From a bacterium (GTDB lineage Bacteria > Chlamydiota > Chlamydiia > Chlamydiales > SM23-39): a stretch of DNA of 38,910 nt. This document shows positions 17,501 through 24,303 of the stretch, piece after piece; positions within the stretch are counted from its first letter, which is position 1, and the number at the start of each line of letters is the position of its first letter. The DNA lies in contig JAJXYX010000031.1 of NCBI GenBank assembly GCA_021780355.1, forward strand, positions 51,493-90,402. Reading direction: 5' to 3'. Below the pieces are notes generated by a model. That model was not told the DNA's origin, did not search any database, and saw nothing but the letters and a program-made list of their open reading frames with translations. The translations under genes were made by a program, and so were the position numbers.

Positions 17501-20500
17501 ATCTAATGCTCTGCATGTCACAGCGGCGGGGACAAATGGTCAAGCGCTGATCGCGTCTTCGACAGGAGATCCTAAGTTCATCACCATTACATCGGTAGGC
17601 CAAACGCTGAGTTTCACGTGGGGGGCTAATTCTTTAAACATTGAAACCTCGACAACTTTCCCTCTCTCTGTGAGCACAGGCAGTACCGGCCGGACCGTTT
17701 TTACTACGTTTGGCGTTCTCATTGGCGAGGGGAGCAATAGCATCAACGTGACGGCCGCTGGAACGAATGGCCAGTTACTCGTCGCCTCGACGACAGGGGA
17801 TCCTGCCTTTGCTACGATCACCTCTTCCGGCGGTACACTGACCTTTGTGCTTGGCGTCAATTCCTTAAGGATTACAGATCTTCCTTTTTCGAGTTTGGGA
17901 TTTTTTAATCCTTTGCAAGCCAGTTTCGGCGGCACAGGACGAACCCTCCTTACTAGGTTTGGCGTGCTCATCGGCGAAGGGTCGAATGCAGTCGATGTCA
18001 CAGCGCCTGGAACCCATGGCCAGATGCTCATTGCGTCTACGACCGGTGATCCTCAATTTGCTACCATTACATCTATAGGGGGGACCATTACCTTTACGAC
18101 AGGTCCCAATGCCCTAGCTATGAATGTGAATTTCGGCACTGCGATATTTAATCCTTTGCAAGTGGGAAGCGGCGGTACAGGGAAAACGGTGTTGACCGTT
18201 TTTGGCGTGCTGATCGGCGAGGGGTCCAATAATCTCAATGTCACCGCTCGAGGAACGCATGGTCAAACGTTGATAGCCTCCACAACGGGAGACCCGATAT
18301 TTGCCACGATCACATCGACAGGAAATACGATTACTTTTAGATTTGGCCCCAACTCTTTAAATATCGATGTGGTCAATTTATTTACTGGCACATATTTTAA
18401 TCCTTTGCAAGTCGTTAACGGGGGAACGGGGCGAACTCTTCTCACGACCTTTGGTGTGCTGATCGGAAAAGGTTCCAATAATATCAATGTCGCCGCTCGA
18501 GGAACTCATGGTCAAACCCTCCTTGCATCTACGACTGGCGATCCCAAATTCGCTAGCATTACATCGACCGGAAACACTCTCACTTTTAGATTTGGCCCCA
18601 ATTCTTTAAATGTCAATGTGATCAATTTATTTACCGGTACTTACTTTAATCCTCTCAGCGTGAGCAATGGCGGAACGAGGAGAACTCTTCTCACAACGTT
18701 TGGCGTTCTCCTTGGAGAAGGCTCGAATGCAGTCAACGTCACGGCGAGAGGGACACATGGCCAAGTGCTGATTGCTTCGACAACCGGAGATCCTAAATTT
18801 TCTACGATCACGTCTACGGGAGGTACTCTTACCTTTAGATTCGGCCCGAATTCTTTGAACATCGATGCAACAGCCCTGTTTAATAAAACTTTTTTCAATC
18901 CGTTGCAAGTGAATACGGGGGGGGCAGGACGAACCTTGCTGACAACATATGGCGTGCTCCTTGGAGAAGGCTCGAATCAAGTCAATGTCACGGCGAAAGG
19001 GACGCACGGCCAAGTGCTGATTGCCTCGACAACCGGAGATCCTAAATTTTCTACGATTACGTCTACGGGAGGCACTCTTACTTTTACATTCGGCCCCAAT
19101 TCGCTCAATATCACTACAAATATTTATAATCATACGTTTTTTAATCCTTTAAGGGTTGTCACGGGAGGAACTGGCCGCACGGTTCTCACGGCTTTTGGAG
19201 TGTTATTGGGAGAGGGGTCCAATCAAATTCGGGTGACAGCCGCGGGGACGAATGGCCAATTGTTGATCGGCTCATCAACGGGCGATCCGAAATTCAATAC
19301 CATCACATCTTCTTTAGCTACCTTGACCTTTACTATTTCTCCAGGCGGTTCAGGAATCAATATCGATGTGAATGGCGCTCTTCGCGTGGCTTTTGGGGGA
19401 ACGGGGCAGACCATCCTTACAACCTTTGGCGTGCTGATCGGCGAGGGATCGAGAAATGTGAATGTAACCGCCGCGGGCACGCATGGTCAGTTGCTGATTG
19501 CGGCAACAGGCGCAGATCCTCAGTTTTCAACTCTTACGTACACGGGAGTTACGTTAACCTTTCAATTCGGTCCTAATTCTTTAAACATCGATGTGATCAA
19601 CTTATTTAATGGGACATATTTTAACCCATTGCAAGTCGTCAATGGAGGCACAGGGCGAACGATTTTTACAGCCCGAAGAGTCCTTCTTGGCGAAGGATCT
19701 AATGCGCTCAATACTACGCTTGCGGCAACTCACGGTCAAGTGCTGATCGGGTCTACGACCGGCGATCCAACATTTACTACGATCACCTCGACGGGCAATA
19801 CGCTGACATTTAAATTCGGTCCGAATTCTCTAGATATCGAGACGACGATTTTTGCGAGCACATTTTTTAAACCCTTGCTAGTGGGCAATGGAGGAACAGG
19901 CCGAACCTTGCTCACAACCTTTGGCGTTCTTTTGGGTGAAGGATCCAATAATATCAATGTCACAGCTCGAGGAACCCGCGGCCAAGTGCTGATCGCGTCT
20001 ACGACTGGCGATCCTAAATTTTCCACCATCACTTCGACCGGCGGTACGTTGACTTTTGTGTTTGGCCCTAACGCCTTGAATGTCGATTGGACGCTCACGA
20101 ACTATTCGTTCTTCAAGCCTTTGCAAGTCAGTTATGGAGGCACGGGACGGACGATTTTGACGACCTTTGGCGTGCTGATCGGCGAAGGATCGAGCAATAT
20201 CAATGTTACAGCCGCGGGGACAAATGGCCAAGTGCTGATTGCTTCAACGACCGGCGATCCGAAGTTTGTCAACCTCACCTCTGTCGGGGGCACATTTACC
20301 TTCACATTTGGCGCCAATACGTTGAATATTGAAAGAGTTGAACTTGAGCTATACTCGGTAGATGAGGGGGGAACTAACCGCACTGTTTTGACAACCTTTG
20401 GCGTGCTGCTGGGCGAAGGATCAAACAGTGTCAACGTAACGGCGCCAGGAACGAACGGTCAACTTCTGATTGCCTCCACGACGGGAGATCCTGTATTTAA

Positions 20501-22067
20501 AACGATCACATCGACTGGAAATACGATTACCTTTTCTTTTGGCCCTAATTCTATCATTCTTAGTTCCAATGTTTTTACCAGCACGTTTTTTAATCCTTTG
20601 CTTGTCGGCAATGGAGGTACAGGACTAACCCTTTTGACAACGTTTGGTGTGCTGATTGGCGAAGGATCGAATAATCTTCATGTGACAGCAGCCGGAACAA
20701 ACGGCCAAGTGTTGCTGGCAGGAACGGGCGTCGATCCCAGATGGGGAACAATCACTTCTTCTGGAGGAACTTTAACCTTTGCTTTTGGAGCGCGCTCATT
20801 AAATATTGATGCGGTTCGAACCACGCTTCTTCCTATTCTCCGTGGAGGGACCAACCGTACCCTGCTGACAGCTTATGGCGTGCTCTTAGGAGAAGGCTCG
20901 AATGCAATCAATGTGACGGCGCCAGGAACTGATGGGCAGGTACTTATTGGCTCTTCAACCGGCGATCCGAAATTTAGCACGATCACCTCCTCTCAAGCGA
21001 CTTTATCCTTCACCTATGGCCATCATAGCCTAAATGTTGATCTCAATGGAATTCTGAACATCCAATGGGGCGGCACGAATCGGACGGTTCTGACTACATA
21101 CGGTGTTTTGCTAGGAGAAGGATCGAATAGTATTCAAGTAACAGCTCCCGGAACTAGCGGCCAACTATTGATTGCAGCCACAGGCGCTAATCCTGCCTTT
21201 GCGACGATCACCACTTCACTTTCTGCTCAAGGCAACGGGCTGAGTTTTACCTTTGGCCCAAACTCCTTGAATATGGATGTTTTCATTTCAGCTGCTAAAG
21301 TTAATGCTGGCGGCACAGGTAGGACTTTATTAACCACTTATGGTGTTTTAATAGGCGAAGGATCTAATCCTATCAACGCCACTGCGGCTGGGACAAACGG
21401 CCAGCTGCTCATCGGGGGCACAGCCGGCGATCCTGTTTTTGCCACTGTTACCTCGACAGGAAGTTCGATAGCCTTTACGCCTGGCGCCAATTCTCTGGAT
21501 ATTGCTGTGAATTTTTCAGGCGCTGCATTTTTTAACCCATTGATTATCAGTAATGGAGGGACAGGGGGTACTCTTCTGACGAGCTATGGCGTGCTGCTGG
21601 GAGAAGGGTCGAATCCTATCAACGTCACTGCAGCGGGCACAAACGGCCAATTGCTTTTGAGTGCAACGGGAGCCGATTCAAAGTTTGCGACGCTGACTTC
21701 GACAGGAGGCTCGTTTGTTTTTGCTTTTGGCCCGAATGGATTAAATATTGATACTTTCACTGGAGCCGCTAGTTATACGATCCTTAATATAAGCGCCGGA
21801 ACGACAGCAATTACAGCTAACTATGCATATTATTCGATTGATTCGAGCGGTGGTACCGTGACCTTGAATTTCCCTAATCCTCTTTCTTCGAGTAAATTTT
21901 GGACGATCAAAGATCGTACGGGTTATTCTTCTGTGTATCCTATTATTCTGACAACCGTTTTAGGAACGGTGACATTTGATGGAGAAACGGCTTTTAATTT
22001 AAATGTTCCTTTCGGTTCTTTGAATGTTTCTTATGATACTCTTACTTCGCGCTATGAGTTGTTCTAA
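14520..22067 (+). CDS. Giant tandem-repeat, tail-fibre-like protein 2 (2515 aa, 29 repeats)
   Basis: GTG at 14520 is preferred over the GTG at 14514. AAGGG at 14510-14514 then has a normal spacing, and the N-terminus (VPNFNNSWNYVYILNQNG) aligns with giant protein 1. The architecture copies protein 1: a cap at residues 1-68, 29 repeats, and a C-terminal domain from about residue 2414 ('FWTIKDRTGYSS', 'TVTFDGETAFNL', final 'YELF'). B-type units again occupy positions 3, 5, 7, 9, 19 and 26. The inserted segment in repeat 11 begins at residue 926 in both proteins. Differences include a block of repeats (about 14-18 and 20-22) with GTHGQ and basic loops (ARGTHGQ), and small expansions in repeats 19 and 27. 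There is no signal peptide or catalytic motif. It is probably a structural fibre or adhesin. It stands alone, with 107 bases upstream and 159 bases downstream free of genes. Confidence 0.9.
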   Translation: MPNFNNSWNYVYILNQNGLLLIGDSSSNPQAAFLTSTGATLTYSLSPGAIDMEINGSGGFFGPLQVLYGGIGRTFLTTFGVLLGEGSNRVHVTAAGTHGQLLIASTTGDPIFATLTSSRGSLLITAGPNSLNIEVSSSNFTFPTFWSVPIGGTGRTALTAYGVLLGEGSNSVHVTAPGTNGQLFLGATAADPAFQSISSTGGTLVFTRGNNTLNIDLNVSNIALFNPLQVIYGGTGRTILTTNGVLLGEGSNRVHVTPFGTDGQVLLGSSTGDPIFNTIVSSLGALVWSAGPNSLGVDLNIPIPIQWGGTSQTTLTTFGVLIGEGSNSLDVTAPGTDGQVLLAATGSDPAFATITSTGATVLITPGPNSLNLEADFYGTTYFNPLLVGNGGTGQQVLSPSGVLLGEGSNSINVTAQGTDGQLLIGSSTGDPAFSTVTSFLGTLSFAFSPGSLAIDVNGPLILPFGGTAETVLTRFGVLLGEGSNGVQATASGTSGQLLIASSTGDPLFASITSLANTLTFTFGPHSLNIEVNLSETTLWNPLPVNKGGLGQTVLTVYGVLLGEGSSQIHVAAAGTDGQLFLGSSTGDPQFNTVTSSLGALAFSAGHGSLNADLRVPVLTRFGGSGATLFTTYGVLLGEGSNGVHVTAPGTNGQMLIGSTTGDPSFSSLTSVNRTITFTFGVNSLNVEANVYGHTFFNPLQVSFGGTGETLLTLYGVLLGSGSKGVNVTAFGTDGQLFIGSSTGSPQFNTLTSSLSTILLAPGHSSLNLDLNGVLPINWGGTARTLLTAFGVLFGEGSSSVNAAAPGTSGQTLIASTGSDPKWMNITSTGGTLTFTYGVGSLNMEAIFTPSTFFNPLLVGNGGTGLTLLTLYGVLLGEGSNNIGQTAAGTNGQVLMAATGANPKFSTISSSKQTLVFMPGPNFLNMDVVSTPTSFQTNSGTASPLGGLLNLFSSSPLSTAGSASTLTIQLGVAPAANGGTGLTLLTRYGVLIGEGSNALHVTAAGTNGQALIASSTGDPKFITITSVGQTLSFTWGANSLNIETSTTFPLSVSTGSTGRTVFTTFGVLIGEGSNSINVTAAGTNGQLLVASTTGDPAFATITSSGGTLTFVLGVNSLRITDLPFSSLGFFNPLQASFGGTGRTLLTRFGVLIGEGSNAVDVTAPGTHGQMLIASTTGDPQFATITSIGGTITFTTGPNALAMNVNFGTAIFNPLQVGSGGTGKTVLTVFGVLIGEGSNNLNVTARGTHGQTLIASTTGDPIFATITSTGNTITFRFGPNSLNIDVVNLFTGTYFNPLQVVNGGTGRTLLTTFGVLIGKGSNNINVAARGTHGQTLLASTTGDPKFASITSTGNTLTFRFGPNSLNVNVINLFTGTYFNPLSVSNGGTRRTLLTTFGVLLGEGSNAVNVTARGTHGQVLIASTTGDPKFSTITSTGGTLTFRFGPNSLNIDATALFNKTFFNPLQVNTGGAGRTLLTTYGVLLGEGSNQVNVTAKGTHGQVLIASTTGDPKFSTITSTGGTLTFTFGPNSLNITTNIYNHTFFNPLRVVTGGTGRTVLTAFGVLLGEGSNQIRVTAAGTNGQLLIGSSTGDPKFNTITSSLATLTFTISPGGSGINIDVNGALRVAFGGTGQTILTTFGVLIGEGSRNVNVTAAGTHGQLLIAATGADPQFSTLTYTGVTLTFQFGPNSLNIDVINLFNGTYFNPLQVVNGGTGRTIFTARRVLLGEGSNALNTTLAATHGQVLIGSTTGDPTFTTITSTGNTLTFKFGPNSLDIETTIFASTFFKPLLVGNGGTGRTLLTTFGVLLGEGSNNINVTARGTRGQVLIASTTGDPKFSTITSTGGTLTFVFGPNALNVDWTLTNYSFFKPLQVSYGGTGRTILTTFGVLIGEGSSNINVTAAGTNGQVLIASTTGDPKFVNLTSVGGTFTFTFGANTLNIERVELELYSVDEGGTNRTVLTTFGVLLGEGSNSVNVTAPGTNGQLLIASTTGDPVFKTITSTGNTITFSFGPNSIILSSNVFTSTFFNPLLVGNGGTGLTLLTTFGVLIGEGSNNLHVTAAGTNGQVLLAGTGVDPRWGTITSSGGTLTFAFGARSLNIDAVRTTLLPILRGGTNRTLLTAYGVLLGEGSNAINVTAPGTDGQVLIGSSTGDPKFSTITSSQATLSFTYGHHSLNVDLNGILNIQWGGTNRTVLTTYGVLLGEGSNSIQVTAPGTSGQLLIAATGANPAFATITTSLSAQGNGLSFTFGPNSLNMDVFISAAKVNAGGTGRTLLTTYGVLIGEGSNPINATAAGTNGQLLIGGTAGDPVFATVTSTGSSIAFTPGANSLDIAVNFSGAAFFNPLIISNGGTGGTLLTSYGVLLGEGSNPINVTAAGTNGQLLLSATGADSKFATLTSTGGSFVFAFGPNGLNIDTFTGAASYTILNISAGTTAITANYAYYSIDSSGGTVTLNFPNPLSSSKFWTIKDRTGYSSVYPIILTTVLGTVTFDGETAFNLNVPFGSLNVSYDTLTSRYELF
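14724..21758 (+). repeat. In-frame array of 29 repeats in giant protein 2
   Basis: The units have the same design as in giant protein 1 (mostly 246 bp, with 225-bp B-type units at the same ordinal positions), but nucleotide identity between neighbouring units is lower. A subgroup, units 15-18, shares 'FRFGPNSLN' or related endings and GTHGQ, showing local expansion after the array was formed. Confidence 0.85.
18917..18924 (+). repeat. G8 homopolymer inside giant gene 2
   Basis: Eight consecutive G residues encode the start of repeat 18 (residues 1466-1469), where the usual GGTG reads GGAG. A tract of this length inside a coding region can slip during replication. A one-base change would truncate the protein at about 58 percent of its length. 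Confidence 0.9.
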
Positions 22068-22099
22068 TTTTTTTATTGTTACGTCAAAATTTATACAAC

Positions 22100-22123
22100 A
22101 ACGCTAGGTGCAGTGGTTTTTTT
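22100..22123 (+). terminator. Possible weak terminator after giant gene 2
   Basis: An imperfect short stem (AACGCT pairing with AGTGGTT, with a G bulge and a G-U pair) and a six-base loop lead directly into seven T residues. The T run is good but the stem is poor. Confidence 0.3.
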
Positions 22124-22164
22124 ATTTATATATAATGTTAATTGGTTTTTTTGATATTTCTTCT

Positions 22165-22182
22165 ATTGTAGTTTTTTATAAA
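22165..22182 (+). promoter_or_regulatory. Possible promoter element shared with 884-901
   Basis: ATTGTAGTTTTTTATAAA matches the block upstream of giant gene 1. The TATAAA lies 44 bases before the ATG of the 554-aa repeat gene. A TTGATA at 22151-22156 could be a -35 box, but the 20-base spacer is too long for a standard promoter. Confidence 0.35.
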
Positions 22183-22226
22183 AAAATCTAAATTTTATTA
22201 TTCTGACATTTTTGGTGACGTTTTTT

Positions 22227-23891
22227 ATGTTAAATAATTCGTGGAATTATCGTTCTATTTTGAATCAAAATGGTCAAGTTTTAGTTGGTTCTTCTACCGG
22301 AAACCCTTTGGCTGCTTTTTTAACTTCTTCAAGTGGAACTCTTTCTTATTTATTTGGTCCAGGTTTTATTAATATCGATATAAATGGACCAATCTCTGTA
22401 GGTTTTGGCGGCACTGGTCGCACGATACTCACAACCTATGGCGTGCTCCTTGGAGAGGGCTCAAATAACGTCAATGTGACGGCAGCTGGCACTGACGGCC
22501 AAATTTTGATTGGCTCCTCCACCGGCGATCCGAATTTTAATACAATGACTTCCGTTTTAGGCACTCTGACTTTTAGTGCGGGCCATGGCAGTCTGAATAT
22601 AGATCTAAACGCCCCAGTGACTGTTGGATTTGGCGGCACCGGTCTCACGATACTCACGACCTATGGCGTGCTCCTTGGAGAGGGATCAAATAACGTCAAT
22701 GTAACAGCAGCTGGAACAGACGGTCAGTTGTTGATTGCTTCGACAACCGGCGATCCCAGATTTGCAACCGTTACATCCTCTGGTAATACGGTAGCGTTTA
22801 CCTTTGGGCCAAACTCTCTCAATATCGAAATGAATGCTCCTGGTTTTACCTTTGTCAACCCATGGCCAGTTATTAACGGCGGCACAGGCCGCACAGCGCT
22901 TACAGCTTTTGGAGTCCTTCTTGGAGAAGGATCAAATAACGTCAATGTGACGGCAGCTGGAACTGACGGCCAAATTTTGATTGGCTCCTCCACCGGCGAT
23001 CCGAATTTTAATACAATGACTTCCGTTTTAGGTACTCTGACTTTTAGTGCGGGCCACGGCAGTCTGAATATAGATCTAAACGCCCCAGTGACTGTTGGAT
23101 TTGGCGGCACCGGTCTCACGATACTCACGACCTATGGCGTACTCCTCGGCGAAGGATCGAATAACATCAATGTAACAGAAGCTGGAACAGACGGTCAGTT
23201 GTTCATTGCTTCGACAACCGGCGATCCCAGATTTGCAACCGTTACATCCTCTGGTAATACGGTAGCGTTTACCTTTGGGCCAAACTCTCTCAATATCGAA
23301 ATGAATGCTCCTGGTTTTACCTTTGTCAACCCATGGCCAGTTATTAACGGTGGCACAGGCCGCACCGCGCTTACAGCTTTTGGAGTCCTTCTTGGAGAGG
23401 GCTCAAATAACGTCAATGTGACGGCAGCTGGAACTGATGGCCAAGTCTTGATTGGCTCCTCTACCGGCGATCCTGCTTTTTCGACTATTACATCGAGTGG
23501 AGGAACGATTACCTTTGCATTCGGTCCTAACTCGGTGAATCTTGAAGTGACAAACCCTTCTGGAATGAGTTGGTCTACGATTTCAACTAGCACTACTTTA
23601 CAAGGCGGTAATGGATATATTTGCGTAGGAGGTGGGGCTTTAACTTTTGCTCTTCCCCCAGCACCTGTTATTGGAACAGGTGTGACTTTAGCTTTATCAG
23701 GCGCTTCAAGCTGGTCGATTGTTCTATCTGGAACGCAAGTGATTCGATTTGGTTATTTAACGACAACCACAGGGACCGGTGGCATCTTGCAAAGCTCTCT
23801 TCAAGGAGATGTAGTTTTTCTTGTCTGTACCGATTCTGTATTATCACAATGGATGGTTATATATAATATTGGAACTTTAAAGTTTTATTGA
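22227..23891 (+). CDS. Short tail-fibre-like repeat protein (554 aa, 5 repeats)
   Basis: ATG at 22227 is preferred over the upstream TTG: GGTGA at 22214-22218 is well placed, and the N-terminus MLNNSWNYRSILNQNG then aligns with the family cap. The cap covers residues 1-60. Five repeats follow in the order B, A, B, A and a final partial unit, with starts at residues 61, 136, 218, 293 and 375. A-type units here end 'NAPGFTFVNPWPVIN' rather than FFNPLQV. The C-terminal domain from about residue 440 ('GVTLALSGASSWSIVLSG', 'IRFG', 'QWMVIYNIGTLKFY') resembles the end of the truncated protein at 2-772, not the ends of the giants. There is no signal peptide. The gene appears to be transcribed alone, between 159-base and 412-base intergenic stretches. 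Confidence 0.88.
   Translation: MLNNSWNYRSILNQNGQVLVGSSTGNPLAAFLTSSSGTLSYLFGPGFINIDINGPISVGFGGTGRTILTTYGVLLGEGSNNVNVTAAGTDGQILIGSSTGDPNFNTMTSVLGTLTFSAGHGSLNIDLNAPVTVGFGGTGLTILTTYGVLLGEGSNNVNVTAAGTDGQLLIASTTGDPRFATVTSSGNTVAFTFGPNSLNIEMNAPGFTFVNPWPVINGGTGRTALTAFGVLLGEGSNNVNVTAAGTDGQILIGSSTGDPNFNTMTSVLGTLTFSAGHGSLNIDLNAPVTVGFGGTGLTILTTYGVLLGEGSNNINVTEAGTDGQLFIASTTGDPRFATVTSSGNTVAFTFGPNSLNIEMNAPGFTFVNPWPVINGGTGRTALTAFGVLLGEGSNNVNVTAAGTDGQVLIGSSTGDPAFSTITSSGGTITFAFGPNSVNLEVTNPSGMSWSTISTSTTLQGGNGYICVGGGALTFALPPAPVIGTGVTLALSGASSWSIVLSGTQVIRFGYLTTTTGTGGILQSSLQGDVVFLVCTDSVLSQWMVIYNIGTLKFY
22407..23348 (+). repeat. Near-identical 471-bp tandem duplication
   Basis: Bases 22407-22877 and 22878-23348 are two copies of a B+A repeat pair. 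Long stretches are identical (for example around 22501 and 22972, exactly 471 bases apart), with only scattered differences such as a T/C in the GH codons and a cluster near the start of the A unit. This indicates a recent duplication or gene conversion. Confidence 0.9.
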
Positions 23892-24303
23892 ATAAGTTTT
23901 ACGTCGATAACATTCAATCTTTCCTTTGTAATAATTCAATTTTCAACTATTTTATCGTGTCCATATAATCTCAGAATGGTAAACGAAATAAAATATTTCA
24001 AAAATTAAACCTTCAAAAATGTGTAGCTCCTTTCAGTTAAATTACTATATATCCTAGATTTCTTGGGAGTTGCTCTTAGTCGTTTTTTGTTAATATCTTT
24101 TGTTATTGTGTTCATTTCTGTTTATTTAAATCTTTAGCCTTTATTTCTGTTTTGATATTTATGGTTTTTGGTGGTTTTTTTTATTTTTAAGGTTTTGTTT
24201 TTACTTTTGTTTCTGTGGTGTTGGTTTGATTTACGTTCTCTTGTTTAGTTGTATTTTTTTTAAGTTTTAGATAAACCTCACATTTTACTTGGTAGTACAT
24301 TTT
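23892..24303 (+). other. 412-bp AT-rich, T-skewed intergenic leader
   Basis: No open frame of note is present. The second half (about 24070-24260) is very rich in T and G on the plus strand and poor in A and C. A possible -10 (TATATAT near 24045-24055) is visible, without a convincing -35. No strong terminator hairpin follows the stop at 23891. The region probably holds the promoter of the 917-aa gene and a long T-rich untranslated leader. Confidence 0.5.

Noticed and set aside
14789-20434. Antisense open frames in giant gene 2, and similar ones in the 554-aa and 917-aa genes
   Set aside because: Same reason: shadows of the repetitive sense strand, differing only as the repeats differ.
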